Origin: an uncultured Bacilli bacterium
Lineage (GTDB): Bacteria; Bacillota_I; Bacilli_A; RF39; UBA660
Direction of reading: 5' to 3'
Assembly: GCA_934177995.1 (NCBI GenBank)
Contig: CAKPPW010000011.1
Span: 1 to 40,385 of the forward strand
Length of the DNA: 40,385 bases
Shown: piece after piece, positions 24,001 through 32,759 of the stretch
Numbering within the stretch: the first letter of the stretch is position 1
Layout: each line of letters opens with the position of its first letter
Notes under the pieces: generated by a model
Told to the model about the DNA's origin: nothing
The model's database searches: none
What the model saw: only the letters and a program-made list of their open reading frames with translations
Made by a program: the position numbers and the translations under genes

Positions 24001-25642
24001 TCACTACTTATGTCGTAATAAAGACTGTAAGTATTCAGAGTTTGAAGATGAAAATGGTGAACCTTACGGAAAAGAGTACTCATCAGGGTATGACTTACCT
24101 GATAAAACTTGTCCTAAATGTGGTGGAAAACTATCTAAAGAAGGACAAGACATGCCATTTGCAACTTTCTTAGGATTTAATGCTGATAAAGTACCCGATA
24201 TTGACCTTAACTTCTCTGGTGAATATCAGTGGAAGGCTCATGAATATACGAAGGTATTATTCGGTGTTGATAATGTATATCGTGCTGGTACTATTGGAAC
24301 AGTTGCTGAAAAAACTGCTTTCGGTTATGTAAAAGGTTACTTAGAAGAACATGGTATTGAAGGTAAAAGAAACGTAGAAATAGAACGACTTGCTATTGGG
24401 TGTACCGGTATTAAAAGAACAACTGGTCAGCATCCTGGAGGTATAGTTGTTATTCCTGGTTATATGGATGTTTATGATTTTACTCCCTTCCAGTATCCCG
24501 CTGATGATAACACATCTCTTTGGCGAACTACTCACTTTGATTACCATGCCATTGACCAAGATGTCTTAAAACTAGATATTCTCGGTCACGATGATCCGAC
24601 CGTTCTTAGAATGCTTCAAGATTTATCAGGTCTTGATATAACAACTTTACCAATGGATGATAAAAGAATATTTTCCCTTCTTTCTAGTACTAAGGAATTA
24701 GGTGTTACAGAAGAAGATATACTTTGTCCAACGGGAACTCTAGGTCTTCCTGAACTTGGTACTAACTTTGTTATTCAAATGTTAGTAGAAACTAAACCAA
24801 GTACCTTTGGTGAACTTGTTAAAATCTCTGGTTTATCACACGGTACTGATGTTTGGGCAGGAAATGCTAGTGAGTTAATTAAAAATAATGTGGTACCATT
24901 TAAAGAGGTTATCGGATGTCGTGATGATATCATGGTTAACTTAATGAACTGGGGAATGGAACCTAAACTTGCCTTTAAGATAATGGAGTTTGTTCGTAAA
25001 GGTAAAGCTTCAAAAGATCCAGAGACTTGGCAAGAATATGCTACTAAGATGAAAAATGCTAAGATTCCCGATTGGTATATTGAATCATGCCATAAGATAA
25101 AATACATGTTCCCAAAGGCTCATGCTTGTGCTTATGTAATGAGTGCTATTAGAATCGCATGGTTTAAACTTTATCATCCTTTATGGTATTATGCCGCTTA
25201 CTTCTCAATTAGAGAAGATGACTTTGATATTGAAGCAATGATTAAAGGTTATAACTCTATAAGAGCAAGATATGAAGATTTACTAGCTAAAGGATATGAA
25301 GCTACTAATAAAGAAACGAATATTATCGGTAGTTTACATGTTGCTATGGAAGCTACTGCTAGAGGTATTAAGTTTGCACCTATCTCAATTGAGAAAAGTG
25401 ATGCTAATCGTTTTGTCCTTGATGATGAACATGAAAATACTTTAATACCACCATTTTCTACGATTGATGGACTAGGTGCAGCTGTAGCAACTACCATCGT
25501 TGAAGAAAGAAAAAAACAACCATTCTTAAGTAAGGAAGACTTACAAAGAAGAGGAAAGGTTTCTAAGACCTTAATTGATAAGATGGTTAGTATGGGAATA
25601 ATTGATCAGCTACCAGACTCTAATCAGTTAAGCTTATTTTAG
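21038..25642 (+). CDS. polC: DNA polymerase III alpha subunit, PolC type
   Basis: PolC is the main replicative polymerase of low-GC Gram-positives, with built-in 3'-5' proofreading. An N-terminal domain (1-200) is followed by an OB-fold (about 220-310), a PHP domain starting ELHAHTKMSQMDGV (about 325) and interrupted by the DEDDh exonuclease (VVFDFETTGF at about 420, later HNAKFDVSFLE). The polymerase follows, with Zn-finger cysteines in CRNKDCKY and CPKCGGKL, and the palm Asp motif PDIDLNFSGE at about 1053. The end of the protein has the helix-hairpin-helix region and QLSLF, which resembles a beta-clamp binding motif. At 1534 residues it is slightly longer than usual (about 1440). A GGAGG site precedes ATG 21038. 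Confidence 0.97.
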   Translation: MQKEISILLDKMGIDYTNSSFFDSLKLERLVVDKESGNWNFYLLSDSLPDIDSYLELEKNKNKIASNIYYNITNLDNNVLLSYYKPLLELAKEEGLISITEPYLSNLILDKDKLLLVASNIIEEKRLVKIKDIISPYYQRLGYKKEIEIVVRENESIKEEIDRELQEIKVEPVVKEEKSEEKKEFKNFTPGPRPRRSKKRDEGCILGLDIKQMPIKMSMIQGEDNNVIVEGNVFGVDYFESSKSEFRIITLKITDNTDSILCKVFCNEQEEYERLCKELKVGRDLLISGYVKEDSFAKELVLNARDIMPITKHKEEIKDLSERKRVELHAHTKMSQMDGVVDELDLVKQAIKWGHKGIAITDHNGAQAFPHVYNFVRDYNKGKEDNEKFKAIYGTELVMVDDSVDIVVRPNNDVLLDDTYVVFDFETTGFNAGGADSIIEIGAVKMKDGVIIEKYDELINPGRPLPQKIVDVTNITDMMLEGKRCEEEAVKDFINWFGDLPMVAHNAKFDVSFLEMAYEKYNLGEFKNPVIDTLELSRTLDNNYARHSLSALVKRYNVPWDEEAHHRGDYDAEGTALVFYKMLEKLNNRNIETMEQLANMVDQSEMYKYGTLNHINILTLTKKGLKNLFKIISYANTTYLYKTPRVPRSIVEKYREDLLIGSGCYESEVFRQAKSKSEEELSNIIRFYDYVEVQPPECYRHLIDTNDFGTEVELIAHLEKIIRTTIEAGKLIVATGDVHHLTREDKIYREIIVNQKVPGGGRHPLARGGIKEIPSNHFRTTDEMLNDFSFLDEETRNLIVIDNPNKILDMVNEIEVIIETGGIPFSPKIDKSVETVTDLVFTRASDWYGDPLPYNIEERISKELYGDGIFEAITDEIERDNIKEEDKTKETFKRLHDTLLKGFDSVKDKIRENLKIKNPEMSSEEIEKTLPKKLGGVIGGGFDVIYLIAQKLVKHSNDDGYIVGSRGSVGSSFVATMMGITEVNALPAHYLCRNKDCKYSEFEDENGEPYGKEYSSGYDLPDKTCPKCGGKLSKEGQDMPFATFLGFNADKVPDIDLNFSGEYQWKAHEYTKVLFGVDNVYRAGTIGTVAEKTAFGYVKGYLEEHGIEGKRNVEIERLAIGCTGIKRTTGQHPGGIVVIPGYMDVYDFTPFQYPADDNTSLWRTTHFDYHAIDQDVLKLDILGHDDPTVLRMLQDLSGLDITTLPMDDKRIFSLLSSTKELGVTEEDILCPTGTLGLPELGTNFVIQMLVETKPSTFGELVKISGLSHGTDVWAGNASELIKNNVVPFKEVIGCRDDIMVNLMNWGMEPKLAFKIMEFVRKGKASKDPETWQEYATKMKNAKIPDWYIESCHKIKYMFPKAHACAYVMSAIRIAWFKLYHPLWYYAAYFSIREDDFDIEAMIKGYNSIRARYEDLLAKGYEATNKETNIIGSLHVAMEATARGIKFAPISIEKSDANRFVLDDEHENTLIPPFSTIDGLGAAVATTIVEERKKQPFLSKEDLQRRGKVSKTLIDKMVSMGIIDQLPDSNQLSLF

Positions 25643-25650
25643 GAGAGATT

Positions 25651-26550
25651 ATGGAAAAAGATACATTAAATAAAATATTACTAGCCATAATGGATGTCTA
25701 TAATGAAGATATGGATAATGATAAAAAACATGAAGTATTAAGTAAATTATGGACAGATTATTATAAACTAAGTGAAAAGTATGATATCAAGTTAGACTTT
25801 GCTTACCAACTATATTTAATAGGTGAGAGTGAAAGTTATATAATTAAAGAAGAACCTAAAAGATTTGTAATAGACGAAATTAGACTAGATGAAGCTATTG
25901 ATAGTTTAAAGAAAGGTAATGATTTAACTGATGAAGAGATAGAAATACTTTTACAAGCTAGTGTAATGAATGCAAGACGTGGTTTTGAAACACTTGGTAT
26001 TGATACTAAGAATAACTCTTTAAATGGTTTTTGTGAGTTAGGACAAGCTCTTTCTTTAATGCCACTTGAAAATATTGGCTTAGAAGTAACTAAGAATAGT
26101 GCTACTGGAAGTTTTGATTATCCATTTAATCATGCTTTTGGAACAGTAACTTTCCCATATAACGGTGCTACTAAAACTTATTTAATAGATACTACTTATC
26201 GTCAATTTTTTACTACTAATAGATGTAACGAAGGAAGATATTATCAAGAAGAAGAAAATACCGGTCTTAAAGTAGCACCAGATCCTGGTTATTTTGTAGA
26301 AGATGAAAACTTTGCTAGAAGCTTAATGCGTAATGGCTATATAGAATTAACAAAAGAGACAGCTACTAAATATGGAGAAGCTTTTAACAAAGCTAGTATA
26401 CCTTTAAAAGATATTGATAAGATTAATGAGAGTAATATTAATTATTATCAAAGAATATTAAATGATAGGGAAGACTATAAGATAAGTAGTGGTGAACTTG
26501 AAGGATTAAATGTAGTATTTAATGATAAAACAAATGTAAACAAAATATAA
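25651..26550 (+). CDS. Unknown protein with possible papain-like Cys-His-Asp triad
   Basis: This 299-residue protein starts 8 nt after polC, so it is likely in the same transcript. The N-terminal third is helical and acidic. The C-terminal part has, in order, NGFCELGQALS, FNHAFGTVTFP and YLIDTTYRQFF. That Cys, His, Asp order and spacing is the pattern of papain-fold or transglutaminase-like enzymes, in which Cys is the nucleophile. I infer such a fold but cannot say whether it cleaves, deamidates or transfers. There is no signal peptide, so it acts in the cytoplasm. The next gene, a Nudix hydrolase, follows after 16 nt. Confidence 0.65.
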   Translation: MEKDTLNKILLAIMDVYNEDMDNDKKHEVLSKLWTDYYKLSEKYDIKLDFAYQLYLIGESESYIIKEEPKRFVIDEIRLDEAIDSLKKGNDLTDEEIEILLQASVMNARRGFETLGIDTKNNSLNGFCELGQALSLMPLENIGLEVTKNSATGSFDYPFNHAFGTVTFPYNGATKTYLIDTTYRQFFTTNRCNEGRYYQEEENTGLKVAPDPGYFVEDENFARSLMRNGYIELTKETATKYGEAFNKASIPLKDIDKINESNINYYQRILNDREDYKISSGELEGLNVVFNDKTNVNKI

Positions 26551-26566
26551 TAAGAGGTATAGAAAA

Positions 26567-27034
26567 ATGGAAAATGTTAAATTAATGAATATGTGCAAAA
26601 TAATTAATTCTAAAACTAAAGAGGTGTTAGTTCAAGAGAGAATAAAGAGTTGGGAAGGAATAGCTTTTCCTGGTGGAAAAGTAGAACTTGGTGAAAGTAT
26701 TATACCTTCTGTAAAAAGGGAAGTATATGAAGAGACTGGATTAAAGCTAAAAACTGTTAGAATATGCGGTGTAAAAGATTGGTATGATAAAAGATTAAAA
26801 GAAAGACAGTTAATTATCTTATTTATATCTGATGATTATAGTGGTGATCTTATAAGAGAAACATCAGAAGGAAAGGTGTACTGGATAAACGAAGAAAATC
26901 TAAAAAATAAAAAACTAGCTGACGATTTTGATAAGCTATTAGAAGTTTTTAATAAGCAAGAAATAAATGAAATGGTATACGAAGATAATGAAAGTTTAGA
27001 TGAAAATTCAAGATGGAATCTAAAATTATATTAA
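26567..27034 (+). CDS. Nudix hydrolase
   Basis: Nudix enzymes cleave nucleoside diphosphates linked to another group; many of this size clean oxidised nucleotides. The full Nudix box can be read: G-GKVELG-E-SIIPSVK-REVYEETGL, matching GX5EX7REUXEEXGU. Its 155 residues are normal for the family. After the box, VYWINEENL resembles the end of MutT/8-oxo-dGTP-type domains. Being downstream of polC is consistent with nucleotide-pool sanitation, but the substrate is not proven. A terminator at 27147-27181 ends the transcript. Confidence 0.9.
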   Translation: MENVKLMNMCKIINSKTKEVLVQERIKSWEGIAFPGGKVELGESIIPSVKREVYEETGLKLKTVRICGVKDWYDKRLKERQLIILFISDDYSGDLIRETSEGKVYWINEENLKNKKLADDFDKLLEVFNKQEINEMVYEDNESLDENSRWNLKLY

Positions 27035-27146
27035 AAGTCATTTTATATGAATTATATATTTAGCTTTAGCATAACACTTTATAAAGCAATATAAATAAAG
27101 AATATTTTTAACAAATTACTCAATAATTAAGGATTATATGAGTTTT

Positions 27147-27181
27147 GAAAACGCAACTATTCATCAGTTGCGTTTTCCATT
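27147..27181. terminator. Bidirectional terminator after the Nudix gene
   Basis: GAAAACGCAACT (27147-27158) pairs perfectly with 27166-27177 around a 7-nt loop; the stem itself ends with TTTT, and A/T runs lie on both sides. Between here and 27355 there is no supported gene. Confidence 0.7.
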
Positions 27182-27355
27182 TATACAAAAATACAAGATC
27201 TCAAAACGACAATGTTAAGAAGTCTTTTCCTATTTTTGTATTCTTTTCTATAAATATTATATAACTATATTTTTCAACATTATATAATAATTAGTATGTT
27301 TGATATTTTATCTGGAGCAGTCCATATTTCTATTTAATCCTTGCTCTTTATGAAA

Positions 27356-27384
27356 TTGACTTATTTGCTAATTAGTGCTATAAT
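27356..27384 (+). promoter_or_regulatory. Near-consensus promoter of the 27409 gene
   Basis: TTGACT (27356-27361), 17 nt, TATAAT (27379-27384) with TGC before the -10: one of the best promoters in the window. Confidence 0.75.
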
Positions 27385-27408
27385 AAGCAGCACTAAGGGG
27401 TAGTAGGT

Positions 27409-27579
27409 ATGTTAGTGGTACTTAGTAACAAAAATGATGATTATGTTATTATTTGTCCAAACATTTCTAAAAAAGTATTTCATAAAAAAATAGCAAATAG
27501 TAAAGTTCACTTAGATACTACTTCTTATGGAGTGGTGTATGAAGAGAAAGAAGAAAATTTAAATGAGGTTGTAGATTAG
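27409..27579 (+). CDS. Small unknown protein, 56 residues
   Basis: This short ORF begins at ATG 27409, 8 nt after AAGGGG (27395-27400), directly downstream of a strong promoter. It encodes a protein starting MLVVLSNKNDDYVIICPN and ending in an acidic EEKEENLNEVVD. It has no membrane segment. The promoter and ribosome site make it likely real. I do not recognise it. It lies 69 nt before a broken peptidase gene. Confidence 0.6.
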   Translation: MLVVLSNKNDDYVIICPNISKKVFHKKIANSKVHLDTTSYGVVYEEKEENLNEVVD

Positions 27580-27647
27580 AAGAGAAAAAATAGATAAGAG
27601 CATTCGGATAAATATAGGGGGAATTTAAAATAGAGAATGAAAATGTA

Positions 27648-28789
27648 ATGATAAAAAAATTAATAAGGATATTTTTGCCACTTGCTTTTGTATTTATGAT
27701 TATAGTTTTGGTAGTAACAGGATTTGCTCCTAAGAAAAATAAAGTAGTAATAGCTGAAGTCTTAGAAAAGCCTCCAACAGCAAAAGTTAATAAAAATACT
27801 ACTAATGAAAGTAATACTAATAGTAATCAAATAAAAAATAGTACTAGTTCTACGGAAACTACTATTGATAATACTAGCCAAGTACAATCTACTAATAATA
27901 TAGAACAGTAACCAGTAAATAATGAAACTAATACAACTACTAGTGAACAAAATATAAAAGAGGTAGAATCAAACAATATAGATACAACTGAAAATATTGA
28001 ATATGAGGAAGAAGAAAGTGAAGTCATAAATGATGAAATAGAAGAAAGTACTACTGAGACTACTAATAATAATCAAACTCCAAGTACATCTTCTACACCG
28101 ACAGTAGAAAGTAATAATACACAAACTCCTGCTCAACCTAATAATAATCAAGCTTCAGCAAATTCTTCTTCTACCAACAAAACAACAACTAGTTCTAGCG
28201 ATAAATCAACTACTAAAAAACGACATCAACAAATAAAAATACATTTAAAAATTATTCACATTTAAATATGTATAATCAAAGTGGAAAGTACTCTGGTTAT
28301 TCAGTATGTGCTTCTGGTGGAAATAGTATTGGAGCTACTGGATGTGGATTATCAAGTTATATGGCAGCAAGATATATACTAACTGGTAAAGATACTAACT
28401 TTTTATCATTTGCCCATGAATCTTGTAATACAGGATTATATAATGGAAGAGGATCAAACTGGCAAGTTGTAGAAACAAAGACCTATCAAAATAAATATGG
28501 TATTAAGTCAGTTAAAATTAAAAATAATTATAAAACAATAGTTAATGAACTAAAAAAAGGTCATCCTGTTGTTGTTATGATTGGTTATGGTGCTAGAACA
28601 ATCGAACAAGGTGGCTTTAATGGAACACCTAATCAACACTTTATTGTTTTAGTTAATTACAATGAAAAGAAAGATCAAATATATGTATATAATCCAACAG
28701 GTGCCAATACTGGTTGGACATCAAAAAGTAAGATTCAAAAATATGTTATTGGTTGTGTGAAATTAGTTAGAAGTATGCGAAAAGTATAA
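27648..28789 (+). pseudogene. Broken membrane-anchored C39-like peptidase
   Basis: The pieces make one gene with two lesions. Residues 1-87 form a membrane anchor (LIRIFLPLAFVFMIIVLVVT) and a Thr/Asn/Ser-rich linker, ending at TAA 27909-27911. The same frame carries on with the same linker to about 28214, and there a run of six A (28215-28220) shifts the frame; a seventh A would join it to the last part. That part (28268-28789) is a peptidase_C39_2-like papain fold with Cys in GATGCGLSS, His in NQHFIVLVNY and Asn in YNPTGANTGW. TAA 27909 looks like CAA mutated to TAA. The intact enzyme would be outside the cell. A sequencing error could explain only the A run. Confidence 0.8.
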
Positions 28790-28818
28790 AAAGTCTTAAA
28801 TTTGCTAGGACTTTTTTT
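28788..28818 (+). terminator. Terminator after the broken peptidase gene
   Basis: AAAAAGTC (28788-28795) pairs with GACTTTTT (28809-28816) around a 13-nt loop; the T run continues to 28818. Confidence 0.6.
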
Positions 28819-28853
28819 CTGTTATATAGTATAATGTATGAGAAGGAGGACAT

Positions 28854-29585
28854 ATGACAAAAAAAGTAAATCTTACGGATATTAATTACATACAATATGG
28901 TAATGATAAAGGAAAAGATATTGTCTTACTTCATGGTTGGGGACAAAATATTGAGATGATGAAACCACTTGGTGATTTACTTGCAGATAATTATCATATA
29001 ACTATTATTGACTTACCAGGCTTTGGTAAAAGTAAGGAACCAGCAACTATTCTAGATGTGGGTGATTATACCGAAATAGTCCATGATTTATTGGAAAAGT
29101 TAGAAATTAAAAAACCAACTCTAATTGGACATTCTTTTGGGGGAAGAATATCTATTCGTTATGGAGCTACCTATGAGGTTGAAAAATTAGTACTATGTGG
29201 AGCACCTTGTGTTAAGACGAAAAAGAATTTAACTTTTAAAGAGAAAATGTTAAAAAGTGCTAAAAAATTACCAGGTATGGAAAAACTAGCTGATATTGCT
29301 AAAAATTATATAGGATCACCTGACTACAAGAATGCAAGTCCAATGATGAGGGATATTTTAGTTAAAGTAGTTGGGGAAGACTTATCAGACTATGCTAAGA
29401 AAATAAAAGTACCAGTCATTTTAATATGGGGTGAATATGATGAAGCTGTACCTTTAGAAGAGGGAAGAATGTTAGAAAAATTACTTAAAGATGGAGCAAT
29501 GATTGTTTTACCAGGTACACATTATGCCTATTTAGAAAACCTTTATCAAGTAGGAGCAATTATTAATAAATTTATGGAGGAGTAA
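28854..29585 (+). CDS. Alpha/beta hydrolase
   Basis: This 243-residue protein has the alpha/beta-hydrolase fold. The oxyanion-loop motif HGWGQN follows the first strands, the nucleophile elbow is GHSFGGR (Ser in the GxSxG-like elbow), and the later acid and His are likely in WGEYDEAVPLEEG and GTHYAYLEN. It is cytoplasmic. AGGAGG (28844-28849) precedes ATG 28854, and TATAAT at 28830-28835 is a possible -10. MurF starts 4 nt after its stop, so it heads the operon hydrolase-murF-ddl. The substrate is unknown. Confidence 0.85.
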   Translation: MTKKVNLTDINYIQYGNDKGKDIVLLHGWGQNIEMMKPLGDLLADNYHITIIDLPGFGKSKEPATILDVGDYTEIVHDLLEKLEIKKPTLIGHSFGGRISIRYGATYEVEKLVLCGAPCVKTKKNLTFKEKMLKSAKKLPGMEKLADIAKNYIGSPDYKNASPMMRDILVKVVGEDLSDYAKKIKVPVILIWGEYDEAVPLEEGRMLEKLLKDGAMIVLPGTHYAYLENLYQVGAIINKFMEE

Positions 29586-29588
29586 AAG

Positions 29589-31220
29589 ATGTTTGTTAAA
29601 ATTATTTTGTTATTTATAATTACAATTTCAATTATTGTTAAATCTAAGAAAAGTTTACATATGTTACAACAAAACTTATATAATGAAAATAATCGTTATC
29701 TAAAATGGGTGTTAAATAATAGTAGTAACTTTGTAACCTTAGAGTTTGTTTGCCTAATAATAGTAGCTATAGCCAATTGCTTTTTAGCAACTAATAAGAC
29801 TATAACTTTAGTATTTAATCTTTTAGCTAGTATTTTATATTTAGCTTTTATCATAAAATTTCGTAATGATAGAAAAAAGGAACAAGTAAAAAAACCATTA
29901 GTAGTAACTGCTAGAGTAAAAAGATTAATGGTAACAGAGACTATTCTTTACCTTATTCCACTAGTTGTTATGGTCATTTTAAGAAATGATTTAGTTTATA
30001 GTAGTTTCTTAATCTTTATCTATGCTTTGATGAGTTATTTAAATGTATTTGTATTGGGGATAGCTAACTTTATAAATAAGTATACACTAGAAAAATATGT
30101 ATATTATCATTTTAAACATATGGCTATGAAAAAACTTCATAGTATGGAAAACTTGAAAGTAGTAGGAATTACTGGTAGTTATGGAAAAACTAGTAGTAAA
30201 AATATTTTAGCAGATATTTTAAATATTAAATATGTAACACTACCAACGCCAAAGAACTTAAATACTCCTTATGGACTTATCATTACCATTAATAATCATT
30301 TAGATAAGTTTACTGAAGTGTTTATTGCTGAGATGGGAGCTTATAAGACAGGAGAGATTAAACAACTTTGTGATATGGTTAAACCAAAGTATGGTATTTT
30401 AACTAAAATAGGTACTGCTCACTTAGAAACATTTGGTAGTGAAGAAAATATTCAAAAAACTAAGTTTGAACTAATTGAATCATTACCACTTGATGGAGTT
30501 GGGGTTTTAAATAGAGATGATCCTAAACAAGTAAGTTATAAATTGAAAAATAAATGTAAAATACTTTGGATTGGTATAGAAAATAAAGATGTAGATGTTT
30601 ATGCGAGTGATATTAAATGTTCTAATATTGGTACCAGTTTCAAAGTTAAGTTTAAAAATGAACCTAAAGAATATAAATTTGAAACAAGACTTTTAGGTAA
30701 TCATAATGTTTATAATATTTTAGCAGGACTTGCTCTAGGATATGAATTTGGTATTCCAATAGAGAAATTACAACAATCAGTTAAAACTATTAAACCCGTA
30801 GAACACCGTCTAGAACTAAAAAGACTTGGAACATTCTATCAAATAGATGATGCTTATAACTCTAATCCAGTTGGAGCCAAAGGAGCAATTGACGTCTTAG
30901 CAATGATGCCAGGGGTTAAAGTAGTGGTAACACCAGGAATGGTAGAGTTAGGTGATAAAGAAGATTACTATAATGAAAAGTTTGGTGAACAAATAGCAGA
31001 AGAGGGTAATATTGATTATGTTGTTTTAATTGGTAAGAAGAAAACACTACCTATTAAAAAAGGATTAGAAAATAAAAATTATAATATGGATAATGTTATT
31101 GTTTACAATGATGTAAAAGAAGCATACAATTTTATTAGAGGTATTAAGACAAAAGAAGAGGTATATGCTTTATTTGAAAATGATTTACCTGATACCTATA
31201 ATGAGAAAGAAAGAGGATGA
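29589..31220 (+). CDS. murF: MurF-type ligase with N-terminal membrane domain
   Basis: MurF joins D-Ala-D-Ala to the UDP-MurNAc-tripeptide, the last cytoplasmic step of peptidoglycan precursor synthesis. The Mur ligase core starts at about residue 190: ATP-binding GITGSYGKTSSKN, LPTPKNLNTPYG, VFIAEMGAYKTGEI, IGTAHLETFGS, LNRDD, and later EHRLELKRL and DDAYNSNPVGAKGA, all standard for MurF. Unusually, about 180 residues with four or five hydrophobic segments precede the core, so the enzyme is tied to the membrane; 543 residues against about 450 for most MurF. Its neighbour ddl makes its substrate. Confidence 0.9.
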   Translation: MFVKIILLFIITISIIVKSKKSLHMLQQNLYNENNRYLKWVLNNSSNFVTLEFVCLIIVAIANCFLATNKTITLVFNLLASILYLAFIIKFRNDRKKEQVKKPLVVTARVKRLMVTETILYLIPLVVMVILRNDLVYSSFLIFIYALMSYLNVFVLGIANFINKYTLEKYVYYHFKHMAMKKLHSMENLKVVGITGSYGKTSSKNILADILNIKYVTLPTPKNLNTPYGLIITINNHLDKFTEVFIAEMGAYKTGEIKQLCDMVKPKYGILTKIGTAHLETFGSEENIQKTKFELIESLPLDGVGVLNRDDPKQVSYKLKNKCKILWIGIENKDVDVYASDIKCSNIGTSFKVKFKNEPKEYKFETRLLGNHNVYNILAGLALGYEFGIPIEKLQQSVKTIKPVEHRLELKRLGTFYQIDDAYNSNPVGAKGAIDVLAMMPGVKVVVTPGMVELGDKEDYYNEKFGEQIAEEGNIDYVVLIGKKKTLPIKKGLENKNYNMDNVIVYNDVKEAYNFIRGIKTKEEVYALFENDLPDTYNEKERG

Positions 31221-31225
31221 TTAAG

Positions 31226-32443
31226 ATGAGAATAAAAGTAGGAGTTATTTTTGGGGGAGAAAGTGTAGAACATGAAGTTAGTATAATTACGGCTGTTCAA
31301 GCCATGAATAAAATTAATCAAGATAAATATCAAATTGTACCAATATATATTACAAAAGATGGTGAATGGTATACAGGAGATATGCTTTTTGATGTTGAAA
31401 GTTATCAAGATTTAGGTCTTATTAAGAAATATGCAAGTAATGTTGTATTATATAAGAAAGATAATCAATTTGTATTACAAAGTAAAGGATTCTTTAAAAA
31501 GATTATTACTGATATTGATGTAGCTTTTCCAATTACTCATGGTACAAATGTAGAGGATGGTGTATTACAAGGATATTTACAAACAGTAGGTGTTCCTTAT
31601 GTTGGACCTAATGTTTATGCTGGTGTAGTAGGTCAAGATAAGGTTTATATGCGTGATATATTTAAAGCTAATGATATATCTATTCCTAACTATACTTGGT
31701 TTTATGATTCTGATTATAAAGATGATAGTGATAAAGTAATTAAAAAGATAGAAAAATTAAATTATCCAGTAATTATTAAACCAGCTACTACTGGTAGTAG
31801 TATTGGAATTAGTACTGCTAAAGATAAAAAAGAGTTAGAAAAAGCTATAGATGAAGCTATTAACTATGACTCTAAGATTATTGTTGAAGAAATGATTCCT
31901 AACTTAATGGAGGTTAATATCTCAGTACTAGGTAATCATGCATCTCAAGAAGTTAGTGTTATAGAAGAAGTGTTATCTACTCATAACTTCCTAACCTTTG
32001 AAGAAAAGTATGTTGGTAGTAGTAAAGTCAAAGGAAAACTTGGAGCAAAATTAGCACCTCGTAAAGGTTCTAAAGGAATGGCTAGTGCTTCAAGAAAAAT
32101 ACCAGCTGATTTAACTGATAAGATGCAGAAAGAAGTAGAAGACTTAGCTATTAGAGTATTTAAAGCACTAGGTAGTAGTGGAGTAGCTAGAATTGATATG
32201 TTAGTTGATAAAAAAGCTAAGAAAGTCTATGTTAATGAGATAAACTCAATTCCAGGAAGTCTTGCTTTCTATCTATGGGATAAAAAAGGAAAAGATTATA
32301 CTACTTTATTAGATGAAATGATTAATATAGCAGTTAAAGACTATAAAACTAGAACTAGTAAAGTTCATACATTTGATAACAATATTTTGCAAGGATTTGC
32401 TAATAGTAATGGTTTAAAAGGCATGAAAGGGAAACTTAAATAA
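31226..32443 (+). CDS. ddl: D-alanine--D-alanine ligase
   Basis: Ddl is an ATP-grasp enzyme making D-Ala-D-Ala for MurF. The N-terminus VGVIFGGESVEHEVS, the substrate/ATP motif VIIKPATTGSSIGIS, EEMIPNLMEVNISVLG and the C-terminal VYVNEINSIPGSLAFY are all family signatures; EEKYVG is in the lid region. About 405 residues is slightly long because of inserts before and within the C-terminal domain. Start ATG 31226 follows AGAGG (31212-31216) at a good distance; ATG 31217, overlapping the murF stop, is also open. A terminator follows at 32460-32497. Confidence 0.94.
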   Translation: MRIKVGVIFGGESVEHEVSIITAVQAMNKINQDKYQIVPIYITKDGEWYTGDMLFDVESYQDLGLIKKYASNVVLYKKDNQFVLQSKGFFKKIITDIDVAFPITHGTNVEDGVLQGYLQTVGVPYVGPNVYAGVVGQDKVYMRDIFKANDISIPNYTWFYDSDYKDDSDKVIKKIEKLNYPVIIKPATTGSSIGISTAKDKKELEKAIDEAINYDSKIIVEEMIPNLMEVNISVLGNHASQEVSVIEEVLSTHNFLTFEEKYVGSSKVKGKLGAKLAPRKGSKGMASASRKIPADLTDKMQKEVEDLAIRVFKALGSSGVARIDMLVDKKAKKVYVNEINSIPGSLAFYLWDKKGKDYTTLLDEMINIAVKDYKTRTSKVHTFDNNILQGFANSNGLKGMKGKLK

Positions 32444-32459
32444 AGTAGTTAAACTGATG

Positions 32460-32497
32460 AACCTCATTTTCTAGATAGACTAGAAGTGAGGTTTTTA
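32460..32497 (+). terminator. Terminator of the murF-ddl operon
   Basis: AACCTCA (32460-32466) pairs with TGAGGTT (32487-32493), continued by CTAG/CTAG inner pairing; TTTTT follows at the base. Confidence 0.75.
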
Positions 32498-32580
32498 TAT
32501 GTTTAAATTAAATTATGTAAAAAAATATAAAAAAAAATAAAAAAGTATGATATGATGTAGATAGTAAAGATAGGAGTGAT

Positions 32581-32751
32581 ATGGCTATGCGTTTAGGGAT
32601 GGTTTTACTTTTTTTCTTTTTATATTTAGGAATAATATTCTTGTGCCTAATGGGTTTTAAAAGAAAGAATAAAAAATTAAAAATTATAGGTATTTCTCTA
32701 CTAGTACTTGCTATTATATTATCTATAATAATCGTTATTGTTTATGGGTAA
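32581..32751 (+). CDS. Small membrane protein, two predicted helices
   Basis: This 56-residue ORF starts at ATG 32581 after AGGAG (32572-32576). It has two hydrophobic helices (about residues 5-25, MVLLFFFLYLGIIFL, and 36-55, IGISLLVLAIILSIIIVIV) joined by a basic loop (KRKNKKLK). It lies 8 nt before the sortase gene, so it is likely in that operon. I do not recognise it. Confidence 0.6.
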   Translation: MAMRLGMVLLFFFLYLGIIFLCLMGFKRKNKKLKIIGISLLVLAIILSIIIVIVYG

Positions 32752-32759
32752 GTTCTATA

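Noticed and set aside
27909..27911. TAA in the peptidase gene as a recoded or read-through codon
   Set aside because: All other genes use TAA, TAG and TGA as stops, no recoding signal is seen, and the same gene has a second lesion.
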